Below are positions 48,158 to 57,481 of a DNA stretch of 64,000 nt, piece by piece. Position numbers and translations under genes: made by a program. The DNA comes from Opitutaceae bacterium. GTDB lineage: Bacteria > Verrucomicrobiota > Verrucomicrobiia > Opitutales > Opitutaceae. Positions within the stretch are counted from its first letter, which is position 1. Each line of letters opens with the position of its first letter. Below the pieces are notes generated by a model. That model saw only the letters and a program-made list of their open reading frames with translations. It made no database searches and had not been told where the DNA came from. The stretch covers positions 682,001 through 746,000 of the forward strand of contig JAWLBB010000001.1 of NCBI GenBank assembly GCA_041395105.1, in the 5' to 3' direction.

Positions 48158-49507
48158 ATGGCTGTGACCGAGACCCGGATTCTTCTCAAGCACGCCGATG
48201 AGCCCGGCTATTCGCCGGCGATCCGCAGCTATCTTCAGGTTGGCGGTTACGAGTCCCTGAAGAAGGCCCTGACCCTGAAGCCGGAAGAGATCCGGTTGGA
48301 GGTCAAGGCATCCGGCCTGCGCGGCCGCGGAGGGGCGGGCTTCCCCTGCGGGGTGAAGTGGCACGACCTGGTCGACCGCAAGAGCGGCAAACCGATCTAC
48401 CTGATCTGCAATGCCGACGAATCCGAACCCGGCACCTTCAAGGATCGCCAGCTCATCCACAAGGATCCGCATCAGCTGATCGAGGGCATGATGATCTCCT
48501 GCTTCGCCAACGACGTGAAGCTGGCCTTCATCTATATCCGCGAGGAGATGCCGCTCGGCGCGAAGATTCTCGAGAAGGCCATCGAGGAGGCCCGGGAAAA
48601 GGGATTTGTCGGGGACAATATCCTGGGCTCCGGTTACTCCTGCGACATCATTGTCCACCGAGGAGCGGGCGCCTATATCTGCGGTGAGGAGACCGGCCTG
48701 ATCGAATCGCTGGAGGGCAAGCGTGCCTACCCGCGGATGAAGCCGCCGTTTTTCCCGGCCGCCCTCGGCCTCTACAATTGCCCGACCATCGTCAACAACG
48801 TGGAGACCCTCTGCAATATCGTGCATATCGTGCGGATGGGGGCGGAGGAATACACGAAGATCGGCCGGCCGAAGAACTCCGGCACCCGGATCTGGTGCGT
48901 CAGCGGCCACGTCCAGCGCCCCGGCTACTACGAGGTCGGCGCGATCACGATGGGTGAGCTGCTCAACGACCTTTGCGGTGGTCCGCTCCCCGGACGGAAG
49001 TTCAAGGCGGTCGTTCCCGGCGGCGGATCGATGAAGATCCTGCGGGCCGACGAACGCTTCAAGTCGAAGGGGCCCGACGGCAAGGAAACCGAATACGGGC
49101 TCAATGACATCCCGCTGGACTTCGACGGGATCATGGCGGCCGGTTCCATGTCCGGCTCGGGCGGGGTCATGGTGATGGACGACTCGGTCGACATCCTCGA
49201 GGCGCTGGCCAACCTGACGGCCTTTTACGCCCACGAGAGCTGCGGGCAGTGCACACCCTGCCGGGAGGGCTCCCTCTGGGCCAAGAAGATCACCGCCCGG
49301 ATGTGCAGCGGGGACGCTCGTAGTGGAGATTTAGATACACTTTACACCATGGCCGGAAACATCGGCGGAAGGACGGTCTGCCCGATGGGCTTTTCCACCA
49401 CCTGGCCGGTCCAGAGCTATATCGACAAATTCCGGGACGAGATCGAGGAGCGCGCCCGTGAGAACCGCTGCGGCATGAGCCGGGAAGAGAGACTGATCCA
49501 GAAATGA
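48158..49507 (+). CDS. nuoF: NADH-quinone oxidoreductase subunit F
   Basis: 449 residues. FMN and NADH site: LRGRGGAGFPCGVKW, CNADESEPGTFKDR, and GAGAYICGEETGLIESLEG. [4Fe-4S] N3: ESCGQCTPCREG with the fourth Cys in TVCPMG. Overlaps nuoG by 4 bp. Takes electrons from NADH. Confidence 0.98.
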   Translation: MAVTETRILLKHADEPGYSPAIRSYLQVGGYESLKKALTLKPEEIRLEVKASGLRGRGGAGFPCGVKWHDLVDRKSGKPIYLICNADESEPGTFKDRQLIHKDPHQLIEGMMISCFANDVKLAFIYIREEMPLGAKILEKAIEEAREKGFVGDNILGSGYSCDIIVHRGAGAYICGEETGLIESLEGKRAYPRMKPPFFPAALGLYNCPTIVNNVETLCNIVHIVRMGAEEYTKIGRPKNSGTRIWCVSGHVQRPGYYEVGAITMGELLNDLCGGPLPGRKFKAVVPGGGSMKILRADERFKSKGPDGKETEYGLNDIPLDFDGIMAAGSMSGSGGVMVMDDSVDILEALANLTAFYAHESCGQCTPCREGSLWAKKITARMCSGDARSGDLDTLYTMAGNIGGRTVCPMGFSTTWPVQSYIDKFRDEIEERARENRCGMSREERLIQK

Positions 49508-51201
49508 GCGAGACCAAGCAGAATGACGGATTGATCAGCGTGTTCGTTGACGGCACGGAGGTCCGCTGTGCGCCCGGCACGAACATGATCGACGCGGCCG
49601 CCATGGCCGGCCGGGAGGTGCCGCATTATTGCTACCACCCGAAGCTGAGCGTGTCGGGCAATTGCCGGATGTGCCTGGTCCAGCTGGGACTGCCCGGACG
49701 GGACCGGGACACGGGCAAGCCGATGCTCGATGCGGAGGGCAACCCGGTCATTTCCTGGTTTCCGGGGCCGGCCATTGCCTGCGGCACCAAGGCCTCTCCG
49801 GGAATGCATATCCGCACCGATACCGACATGGTGCGGGAATGCCGCGAGGGCGTCATGGAATTCCTCCTGCTCAATCACCCGCTGGACTGCCCGATCTGTG
49901 ACCAGGCTGGCGAGTGTCGCCTGCAGGAGTTTTCCACCAATTACGGCACGGGCTACAGCCGCTTTCTCGAGGAAAAGAACGTCAAGCCGAAGCGGACCGT
50001 CCTCGGCCCCCGGGTAATCCTCGATGATGAGCGCTGCATTCTCTGTTCGCGCTGCATCCGGTTCAGCAAGGAAGTGGCCGGGGACGATGTCCTCGGCTTT
50101 GTCGACCGCGGCAGCTACACCACGCTGACCTGCTACCCGGGCAAGAAGCTGGAGAACAACTACTCGCTCAACACGGTCGACATCTGCCCGGTGGGTGCCC
50201 TGACCAGCACGGATTTCCGTTTCAAGATGCGGGTCTGGTTTCTCAAGGCCACCCCGCAGATCGACACCGAGAGCAGCGTGGGCTGCAACACCCAGGTCTG
50301 GGCCCGGGAGGGCAAGATCTACCGGATCACGCCCCGTCGCAATGATGCGGTCAACGACACCTGGATGCCGGACAGCGGCCGGATCCTCTACAAGTCGGTT
50401 GAGGCGGAGGATCGTCTGACCGGCTGCCGCGTCGATGGCCAGTCCGTCGCCGCCGATGTGGCCGTGGCCGAAGCCGGGAGGCTTCTGGCGGAAGGTTCGG
50501 TGGCGGTGGTCGGTTCCGGTCGTTCCAGTGTCGAGGAACAGTTCCTTCTCAAGCAATTGGCCGACGCGCTGCAAGCGGCGCCCGCCCACCTGGTCTCCCG
50601 GGTCGGGGAGGGTGACGGCATCCTGCTTTCCCGTGACCGGAATCCCAATGTGCGCGGGGCGCTGGTGACCGGATTGATCGATTCCCTGCCGGATGCCCGG
50701 CTGGATACGCTGGGCGAAGCGATCGATTCCGGAGCGGTCAGGACCGTTCTTACCGTGGGGGAAGACCTGGTGGCGGCAGGAATCACCGAGGCGCAGTTGA
50801 AGAAGGTCCGGGTGATCGCCCTCGCCACCCACGAGAACCCGATGGTGGCCGCGGCCCGGGTGGTTCTGGCCGGTCTCACCGTCTTTGAGAAGAGCGGGTC
50901 CTTCGTCAACCAGCAGTTCCGGTTGCAGAAGTTCCTCCGGGCCGTCCCGGCTCCGGCCGGACCGGTCGATGATCTCGTCATCCTGGGGACCCTCCTGGCC
51001 CAGCGGACCGGTGAACGTGCCGCCTCGACCGTGGACGGCGTCTGGAGTGCCCTGAGCCGGGTCGTTCCCCAGCTTTCCGGGATAACCTTCGAAGGGATCG
51101 CCGATACCGGCAATCCCCTCGATGGATCGGCCTTCGATCACCTGTCTTTCGTTGAGGAGGAAACCCTCCACTACAAACCCGCCTCGCTGGCCACCGCCTG
51201 A
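49504..51201 (+). CDS. nuoG: NADH-quinone oxidoreductase subunit G (short form)
   Basis: 565 residues, much shorter than E. coli NuoG (about 908). [2Fe-2S] domain (CAPGTNMIDAAAMAGREVPHYC... in parts, then NCRMCLV), His/Cys 4Fe-4S site (LNHPLDCPICDQAGECRLQ) and two more Cys groups (ERCILCSRCIRFSKEV, VDICPVGALTS). The remaining molybdopterin-like part (about 245-565) is shortened and its residues are degenerate; no pterin-binding signature is visible. The structural core of the electron path is intact. Overlaps nuoF and ends 1 bp before nuoH. Confidence 0.95.
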   Translation: MSETKQNDGLISVFVDGTEVRCAPGTNMIDAAAMAGREVPHYCYHPKLSVSGNCRMCLVQLGLPGRDRDTGKPMLDAEGNPVISWFPGPAIACGTKASPGMHIRTDTDMVRECREGVMEFLLLNHPLDCPICDQAGECRLQEFSTNYGTGYSRFLEEKNVKPKRTVLGPRVILDDERCILCSRCIRFSKEVAGDDVLGFVDRGSYTTLTCYPGKKLENNYSLNTVDICPVGALTSTDFRFKMRVWFLKATPQIDTESSVGCNTQVWAREGKIYRITPRRNDAVNDTWMPDSGRILYKSVEAEDRLTGCRVDGQSVAADVAVAEAGRLLAEGSVAVVGSGRSSVEEQFLLKQLADALQAAPAHLVSRVGEGDGILLSRDRNPNVRGALVTGLIDSLPDARLDTLGEAIDSGAVRTVLTVGEDLVAAGITEAQLKKVRVIALATHENPMVAAARVVLAGLTVFEKSGSFVNQQFRLQKFLRAVPAPAGPVDDLVILGTLLAQRTGERAASTVDGVWSALSRVVPQLSGITFEGIADTGNPLDGSAFDHLSFVEEETLHYKPASLATA

Positions 51202-51202
51202 T

Positions 51203-52333
51203 ATGATAGACTGGATTTCCCTTCTGATCTCTGTCGGCAAAGCGCTCCTCGTCGTTTCGATCCTGATGGGGCTCTGCCTCTACGCGGTGCTGGGCGAACG
51301 CAAGGTTTCGAGCTGGATCCAGGGGCGGGTCGGACCGAACCGCACGAGCCTCCCCATCATCCTGGCAATCCCCTTCATCGGTCCCTTCCTGACGCGTCTC
51401 GGACTTTTCCAGCCGCTGGCCGACGGCGGAAAGTTTCTCTTCAAGGAGGAAATGATACCGGGACATGTGAACAAGGTCTACTTTGTTCTGGCCCCGATGC
51501 TCGCCCTGATCCCGGCCCTCGTCACAATCACCGTCGTCCCCTTTGGCCGGATGGTTGATGCGACCGGTGCGGTCGTGCCGATGATTCTCGCCAACCTCGA
51601 CATCGGCATCCTCTTCATCTTCGCGGTGTCCTCACTCGGCGTCTACAGCATTATCCTGGCCGGATGGGCGGCGAACAGCAAATACCCGTTCCTGGGAGGC
51701 ATCCGTGCTTCGGCCCAGATGATTTCGTACGAGCTGGCCCTGACTCTTTCGGTCCTCCCGGTTTTCCTCTGGATCAACGCCCCCGGCTCTGAAGGATCCC
51801 TGAGTCTGTTCCGGGTGGTTGTGGCGCAGGACAACCTCTGGTTTGTCCTCTGGCAGCCGGTTTCCGCTCTCGTCTTCATGATCAGTCTTTTTGCCGAGAC
51901 CAACCGCCTGCCCTTCGACATGCCGGAGTCGGAAACGGATCTGGTCGGCGGTTACCATACGGAATACAGCGCCTTCAAGTTCGGCCTCTTCTTCACCGCG
52001 GAATACGCCCACATGATCGTGGGCTCGGCCGTTTTCACCCTGCTCTTCCTCGGAGGCTGGCACCCGCTGCCCTTCGTCACCCTCGAGGATCTGACCCTCT
52101 GGACCGGGCTCGATGTCTCGACCGGGGCGCTCGGTGCCACGCTTTCCGTCCTGATCCTTCTCCTGAAGGTGATTGGCTGTCTCTTCTTCTTCATGTGGGT
52201 TCGCTGGACCGTTCCCCGCTTCCGCTACGACCAGGTCATGCGCATCGGATGGACCGCCCTGCTCCCGCTCGCCATCGCCAATCTCGTCGCCTACGCCGTC
52301 ATCATCGCCCTGCTCGACCGGGGGGGCTTCTGA
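51203..52333 (+). CDS. nuoH: NADH-quinone oxidoreductase subunit H
   Basis: 376 residues from ATG 51203. Membrane subunit with about eight helices: LYAVLGERKVSSWIQGRVGPNR, RASAQMISYELAL, AETNRLPFDMPESETDLVGGYHTEYS (in parts) that lines the quinone channel. Two bp after the nuoG stop. Followed by a 297-bp gap within the operon that contains a repeat. Confidence 0.97.
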   Translation: MIDWISLLISVGKALLVVSILMGLCLYAVLGERKVSSWIQGRVGPNRTSLPIILAIPFIGPFLTRLGLFQPLADGGKFLFKEEMIPGHVNKVYFVLAPMLALIPALVTITVVPFGRMVDATGAVVPMILANLDIGILFIFAVSSLGVYSIILAGWAANSKYPFLGGIRASAQMISYELALTLSVLPVFLWINAPGSEGSLSLFRVVVAQDNLWFVLWQPVSALVFMISLFAETNRLPFDMPESETDLVGGYHTEYSAFKFGLFFTAEYAHMIVGSAVFTLLFLGGWHPLPFVTLEDLTLWTGLDVSTGALGATLSVLILLLKVIGCLFFFMWVRWTVPRFRYDQVMRIGWTALLPLAIANLVAYAVIIALLDRGGF

Positions 52334-52428
52334 TCATGCGAACGAACCAACAGTCCGGAGCGCTCCAGACAAGGGAGACTATCCTGACCCGCACCAGAGG
52401 ATGGTCTTGTCAGCCAACTCCCGAGGGT

Positions 52429-52492
52429 GTAGCCACGGCAGTCTCTTGCCGTGTTCAATCGTGTATTCGCCCCAAGAGACTGGGGCGGCTAC
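52429..52492 (+). repeat. 64-bp two-hairpin REP element, copy 5, inside the nuo operon
   Basis: Starts gtagccacggcagtctcttg, ends caagagactggggcggctac; the left hairpin has compensating changes (cacggca / tgccgtg). Sits between nuoH and nuoI (gap 52334-52630), the largest gap in the operon, which I think was opened by repeat insertion. A second short palindrome (ggaccaaggtcc) lies near 52530. Confidence 0.85.
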
Positions 52493-52630
52493 AAGAGACG
52501 GAGAGATTCGATCCCATTCCGCATCAGCATGGACCAAGGTCCAGCCCTACAGGAGGGATCGTTTTCCCTTTTGTGTCGGCGATCAAGGGAGCCAAAGGCA
52601 TGACCCCGTGCACCCATCATTTTTCACGAC

Positions 52631-53164
52631 ATGGCCAAAGTAATTGAACGCAAGCCCCTGACCCTGGCCGAACGCACCTACCTCCCGCAGATAGTCAGCG
52701 GGCTGATGACGACCTTTGGCCAGCTCTTCAAGCCGAGCGTCACTCTGGAATACCCGGAGCAGAAGCCGCCCATCCCTCCCGGATACCGTGGCGTGCCGAC
52801 GCTGGTCAAGGACCCCGATGGTCGGGAGAAATGCGTTTCCTGCCAGCTCTGCGAATTCGTCTGTCCGCCCAAGGCGATCCGCATCACGCCCGGCGAGATC
52901 ACCGAGGGGCCCTACCAGCACGTGGAGAAGGCGCCGCAGGAGTTCGAGATCAACATGCTGCGGTGCATTTACTGCGGACTCTGTCAGGAAGTCTGCCCGG
53001 AGGAGGCCATCTTCCTGCAGGAGGAATACACTCTTTCCGGGTTCACCCGGGGCGAGTTCATCAACAACAAGGCCAAGCTTTATGAGCTGGGCGGAACCCT
53101 GCCGGACAAACACTTCAAGTGGGAGAAGAAACGCCAGGCGGCGGCCCACGGCAATGCGCACTGA
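52631..53164 (+). CDS. nuoI: NADH-quinone oxidoreductase subunit I
   Basis: 177 residues. Two [4Fe-4S] ferredoxin motifs: CVSCQLCEFVCPPKAI and CIYCGLCQEVCPEEAIF (N6a and N6b), which hand electrons to N2 in NuoB. Connects the arms of complex I. First gene after the interrupted region; nuoJ follows 9 bp later. Confidence 0.97.
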   Translation: MAKVIERKPLTLAERTYLPQIVSGLMTTFGQLFKPSVTLEYPEQKPPIPPGYRGVPTLVKDPDGREKCVSCQLCEFVCPPKAIRITPGEITEGPYQHVEKAPQEFEINMLRCIYCGLCQEVCPEEAIFLQEEYTLSGFTRGEFINNKAKLYELGGTLPDKHFKWEKKRQAAAHGNAH

Positions 53165-53173
53165 GGGATTCGC

Positions 53174-53686
53174 ATGACTGACATCCTTTTTTATTTCTTC
53201 GCCGTCCTCGCGATCGTCTGCGCCCTGCTGGTGGTCTTCAGCCGGAATGCGGTCAATGCGGCCATGTTCCTGATCGTCAGCTTTCTTTCGATGGCGGCGC
53301 TCTTTGTTCTTCTCGGCGCCTACTTCCTGGCTGTCCTGCAGGTCCTCGTCTATGCCGGCGCGGTCGTCGTCCTCTTCCTTTTCATCATCATGCTGCTCGA
53401 TGTGAAAGGGGGGAAGAGGCATTCCTTCCGCCCGGTGACGGCTCTGGCCAGCGCCCTCGCCCTTGCCCTGATGGTCGGGGCCACCGTTCTCTTTTTCTCG
53501 CCGAGAAACCTCCCGTCTTCCGATGCCCCTGTCGTGGCGGCGGGCAGTTCCCTGAAGGCCTACGGCGAGCAATTGTTCACCACCTATCTCCTGCCCATGC
53601 AGGTGACGGGTTTCCTTCTTCTTGTGGCGATGATCGGGGTCATTGTCCTGAGCAAGCAGGTCCGGCCGGTCGGCCGCGGCGATTGA
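53174..53686 (+). CDS. nuoJ: NADH-quinone oxidoreductase subunit J
   Basis: 170 residues, about five helices (IVCALLVVFSRNAVNAAMFLI, FLAVLQVLVYAGAVVVLFLFIIMLL). The pi-bulge helix region AGAVVVLFLFIIMLLD is typical. Stop is 11 bp upstream of nuoK's ATG. Confidence 0.96.
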   Translation: MTDILFYFFAVLAIVCALLVVFSRNAVNAAMFLIVSFLSMAALFVLLGAYFLAVLQVLVYAGAVVVLFLFIIMLLDVKGGKRHSFRPVTALASALALALMVGATVLFFSPRNLPSSDAPVVAAGSSLKAYGEQLFTTYLLPMQVTGFLLLVAMIGVIVLSKQVRPVGRGD

Positions 53687-53697
53687 GCTTATTTGCT

Positions 53698-54003
53698 ATG
53701 TCAGTAGGACTGGAAGATTACCTGGCGGTCAGTGGACTGCTTTTCGCAATCGGCTTCTTCGGCGTTCTCCTGCGCCGCAACACCCTGATCCTCTACATGA
53801 GCCTGGAGTTGATGCTCAACGCCTCGACCCTCGCCCTGGTGGCGTTCTCGCGCTTCAACGGCACGATGGACGGCAACGTCTTCGTCTTCTTCATCATCAC
53901 GGTTGCTGCGGCCGAGGTGGCCGTCGGTCTGGCCATCATCGTCGCCCTCTTCCGCAAACGGCAGACCGTCCAGGTGGAACAACACAACGCGCTCCGCAAC
54001 TGA
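53698..54003 (+). CDS. nuoK: NADH-quinone oxidoreductase subunit K
   Basis: 101 residues from ATG 53698 (TTG 53683 would overlap nuoJ). Three helices, Glu residues for proton transfer in LYMSLELMLNASTLAL and ITVAAAEVAVGLAIIVALFR. Standard length for NuoK (about 100). Confidence 0.96.
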   Translation: MSVGLEDYLAVSGLLFAIGFFGVLLRRNTLILYMSLELMLNASTLALVAFSRFNGTMDGNVFVFFIITVAAAEVAVGLAIIVALFRKRQTVQVEQHNALRN

Positions 54004-54049
54004 CCGTCGACATCCGCCGACCCGCATCCAACCCGAGGCCAAGATCTTC

Positions 54050-55924
54050 ATGCAGCCGGAAACCCTCCTCCTGATCACCCTCTTTTCCCCCCTGGCGGCC
54101 GCGGCCGCAAACGCCCTTCTGCTGCGGCGTCGCGGAGCGGCGGCGGCCACCCTGAGCGTGGTCGCGGCGGGCATCAGCCTCGCCGCCGGGCTCACCGTCA
54201 TCCTCGGGTCCGAGCCCTTTGCCGTGTCGGCCTCCTGGCTGACCATGGGCAACTTCTCCCTCGAACTCGGGTTTCTTTTCAACCCCCTTTCGGCGCTCAT
54301 GCTCTTCGTGGTCGTCTTCGTCGGTTTCTTCATTCACGTATTCAGTCTCGGATACATGAAGGAGGATCCGGACCGGGGGCGTTTCTTCGGGGGGATGTCT
54401 CTGTTCATGTTTTCCATGATCGGGCTGACCCTGGCGGACAACCTGATCCTCCTCTTCATCTTCTGGGAGCTGGTCGGGTTGAGTTCCTATCTCCTGATCA
54501 GTTTCTATTTCGAACGCCCCTCGGCCGTGGCCGCAGGCAACAAGGCCTTCATCGTGAATCGGGTGGGGGACTTCGGGTTTCTCCTCGGCATTCTCTGGGC
54601 CTGGTGGGCCTACGGCACGGTCAACCTGACGGAACTGACCCATCTGGTCGGCGCCGATCCCCAGATCCTCGTCACCGGCATCGGCCTGCTCATCTTCTGC
54701 GGGGCGGTCGGCAAATCCGGTCAGATCCCTCTCCATGTCTGGTTGCCGGACGCGATGGAGGGTCCAACCCCGGTTTCCGCGCTCATCCATGCGGCCACCA
54801 TGGTCGCCGCGGGCATCTACCTGCTCTGCCGGGCCGGGGCCATCATGACGGGCGATGCCCTCAACGTGATCATCTGGATCGGAGCGGCCACCGCGCTTTA
54901 TGCCGGCTTCTGTGCCCTGCCCCAGAAGGACATCAAGAAGATCCTCGCCTATTCCACCGTCTCCCAACTCGGCTACATGGTGGCGGCGTTCGGCCTGGGC
55001 TCGAAACTGGCCCTGACCGGCGGTGATGCCCATGCGGTCCACGGCGCGGTCAACGGCGGTGTCGCCGCGGCCATGTTTCACCTGACCACGCATGCCTTCT
55101 TCAAGGCGCTTCTCTTCCTCGGGGCCGGCTCGATCATTCATGCCTGCCATCACGAGCAGAACATTTTCAATATGGGCGGGTTGGCCCGGAAGATGCCGAT
55201 CACCTTCGTGACCTTCACCCTCGGCCTCCTCGCCCTGGTGGGTATCCCGCCCCTCGCGGGCTTTTTCAGCAAGGACGCCATCCTCGCCCTCGCCCTGGAA
55301 AACGGGGGACCGGTCTTCTGGGTCCTGGCCTTCGGCGCCCTCCTGACCGCCGCCTACATGACCCGCCTCTGGGTGGTCGCCTTTTTCGGGCCCCCCAAGA
55401 CGGGTAACGCCGAGCACGCCAGGGAGAACGGTCTTGTCATGACGCTTCCCCTGATGGTTCTGGCGGTCGGGGCGGTCCTCGGCGGTTTTCGGGGTTTCTA
55501 CCCGGCGGCCTTTTCCGACATACTCGGCGCGGTGCCGCACCCGGAGGATCCCACTTTCATCATCGGGGTTTCGGTTGCGGCGGGTCTCATCGGCATCCTC
55601 GGAGCCTTCTTCTTTTACCGGCCGGGTGCCCAGCAGGATCATCTGCAGCGTTCGGCGCCGGCGGTCTACGGATTCCTCTCGGCCAAGCTCTGGTTTGATG
55701 AGATCTATCTCTGGTATGTGGCCAAGGTGCAGCAGCGACTGGCTCATCTGCTGGCGTTTCTCGAGCAGGTCTTTGTCTCCGGGCTCATGGTCAGGGGGGC
55801 CGCGGGCCTGACCGGTCTTGTCGGTCTCGGTGCCAGAGCCCTTCATACCGGCTCCATCCACGGTTACGTATACTGGTTTTTCTTCGGACTGGTCGCCCTC
55901 TGGCTCCTCTCCGTTGGTCTATAG
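54050..55924 (+). CDS. nuoL: NADH-quinone oxidoreductase subunit L
   Basis: 624 residues from ATG 54050. Mrp-type antiporter-like subunit with about fourteen to sixteen helices: LFIFWELVGLSSYLLISFYFERPSA (Glu), GKSGQIPLHVWLPDAMEGPTPVSALIHAATMV (Lys and His), QKDIKKILAYSTVSQLGYMV (Lys), and the C-terminal lateral helix region (FLSAKLWFDEIYLWYVAKVQQ). Pumps protons. nuoM follows 2 bp later. Confidence 0.97.
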   Translation: MQPETLLLITLFSPLAAAAANALLLRRRGAAAATLSVVAAGISLAAGLTVILGSEPFAVSASWLTMGNFSLELGFLFNPLSALMLFVVVFVGFFIHVFSLGYMKEDPDRGRFFGGMSLFMFSMIGLTLADNLILLFIFWELVGLSSYLLISFYFERPSAVAAGNKAFIVNRVGDFGFLLGILWAWWAYGTVNLTELTHLVGADPQILVTGIGLLIFCGAVGKSGQIPLHVWLPDAMEGPTPVSALIHAATMVAAGIYLLCRAGAIMTGDALNVIIWIGAATALYAGFCALPQKDIKKILAYSTVSQLGYMVAAFGLGSKLALTGGDAHAVHGAVNGGVAAAMFHLTTHAFFKALLFLGAGSIIHACHHEQNIFNMGGLARKMPITFVTFTLGLLALVGIPPLAGFFSKDAILALALENGGPVFWVLAFGALLTAAYMTRLWVVAFFGPPKTGNAEHARENGLVMTLPLMVLAVGAVLGGFRGFYPAAFSDILGAVPHPEDPTFIIGVSVAAGLIGILGAFFFYRPGAQQDHLQRSAPAVYGFLSAKLWFDEIYLWYVAKVQQRLAHLLAFLEQVFVSGLMVRGAAGLTGLVGLGARALHTGSIHGYVYWFFFGLVALWLLSVGL

Positions 55925-55926
55925 TC

Positions 55927-57465
55927 ATGAACGACCCTGGCTCACTCCTTCTCCTTGCCTCGATCGGCGTGCCTTTTCTCGCCGGCATCATTCTGCTCGT
56001 GGGCGGCAGGCTTCCGCTCCCGGTGGTCCGTCTGATCGCCTGGGTCGGATTCGGCCTGCCCATGGTCGCCGCCTTTGTCCTCTGGGCCAACTATGCCCCG
56101 GAGACGGCGGGCGGGTATGACTTTGTCTCCCGCTATGCGACCGGATTGCAGGCCCTCGGAATCAGCCTGCATCTCGGCCTGAACGGAGTGGCCCTTCCGC
56201 TCTTTGTCCTGGCGGCGGTCGTCGGACTGGCGGCCGGGATTTATGCCGCCAATTCCGGAGCCGAGCGCCTTTCCCAATACCTGGCTCTCCTCCTCATCAT
56301 GCAGGCGGGCCTGATGGGGGTGTTTGCCTCCATCGACGTCTTCTTCTTCTACCTCTTTCATGAGCTCGCGCTCATCCCGACCTTCATCATGGTCGGCGTA
56401 TGGGGTGGACGTGACCGGCACTACGCGGCCATGAAGATGACGATCTACCTGACGCTCGGGGCGATGCTTTCCCTGGCCGGACTGATCGTCCTATACGTCA
56501 AGAGCGGGGCGGTCTCCTTTGATCTGATCGCCTTGCGCGATGCGCTGGCCGCTCGCCCCCTGGCCGATTCGGTCCAGGAAAACGCCTTCGGTCTTCTGCT
56601 TTTCGGATTCGGCATCCTCGTCTCCCTCTTCCCCTTCCATACTTGGGCTCCCCTCGGCTACGGGGCCGCCCCGTCCTCGGCCGCGATGCTCCATGCGGGC
56701 GTCCTCAAGAAATTCGGACTCTACGGACTTATTCAGATCGCCCTTCCCTTGATGCCGGTCGGGGCCCATCACTGGGCCGGGTTGCTGGCCTGGCTCGCCC
56801 TCGGCAATGTCATCCTCATCGGCCTGATCACCCTCGCGCAGCGGGATTTGAAACAGATGATCGGGTACAGTTCGGTCATGCACATGGGGTATGCCTTTCT
56901 CGGTCTGGCCGCCTTTTCGGTTCTCGGAGCGGGCGGGGTGATCCTCATGATGGTCGCCCACGGCCTGACCGTGGCCTTGCTCTTCCTCCTGGCCACCTGC
57001 GTCTATCATCGAAGCCAGACCTTCGATATGACCGAAATGGGCGGCCTTGTGAAAAAGGCGCCGGTCCTGGCGGCTTTCTTCACCTTCGCGGTTCTGGCCA
57101 GCATCGGGGTGCCTGGCCCGGGTCTGGCCAATTTCTGGGGCGAACTGCTCATCTTCCTCGCCGTCTGGGACTACCGGGCACTGGCCGCAGTCCTGCTGGT
57201 CTTCGGGATCATCCTCTCGGCCGTCTATGGCCTGCGGGCTGTCGGAAGGATCTTCCTGGGCACTCCGACCGAGGCCTTTCGCAAGACGATGGACGGCGAG
57301 ATCAGGGATATGACCTGGGGCGAACGCCTGCCGGCCCTCCTTCTCATCGTGGTGCTTCTCGGCATCGGAATCTGGCCCCGTTCGCTGACCGACTCGGCCA
57401 ATGCCAGCCTGAAGGACGCGTTCGCCGTCCCCGCCACCCGGCTGGTGGAAACCACCCGACCCTGA
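55927..57465 (+). CDS. nuoM: NADH-quinone oxidoreductase subunit M
   Basis: 512 residues. Antiporter-like proton-pumping subunit: FFFYLFHELALIPTFIMVG (Glu), LFPFHTWAPLGYGAAPSSAAMLHAGVLKKFGLYG (Lys in the middle), QRDLKQMIGYSSVMHMGYAFLGL, and about fourteen helices. ATG 3 bp after the nuoL stop. Confidence 0.97.
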   Translation: MNDPGSLLLLASIGVPFLAGIILLVGGRLPLPVVRLIAWVGFGLPMVAAFVLWANYAPETAGGYDFVSRYATGLQALGISLHLGLNGVALPLFVLAAVVGLAAGIYAANSGAERLSQYLALLLIMQAGLMGVFASIDVFFFYLFHELALIPTFIMVGVWGGRDRHYAAMKMTIYLTLGAMLSLAGLIVLYVKSGAVSFDLIALRDALAARPLADSVQENAFGLLLFGFGILVSLFPFHTWAPLGYGAAPSSAAMLHAGVLKKFGLYGLIQIALPLMPVGAHHWAGLLAWLALGNVILIGLITLAQRDLKQMIGYSSVMHMGYAFLGLAAFSVLGAGGVILMMVAHGLTVALLFLLATCVYHRSQTFDMTEMGGLVKKAPVLAAFFTFAVLASIGVPGPGLANFWGELLIFLAVWDYRALAAVLLVFGIILSAVYGLRAVGRIFLGTPTEAFRKTMDGEIRDMTWGERLPALLLIVVLLGIGIWPRSLTDSANASLKDAFAVPATRLVETTRP

Positions 57466-57481
57466 ATCGACGATCATTTCA

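Noticed and set aside
49417..51240. 607-codon frame opposite nuoG
   Set aside because: Antisense shadow of a clear Fe-S subunit.
53936..55861. 641-codon frame opposite nuoL
   Set aside because: Very Glu/Arg/Gly-rich, mirrors hydrophobic codons of nuoL; no motif.
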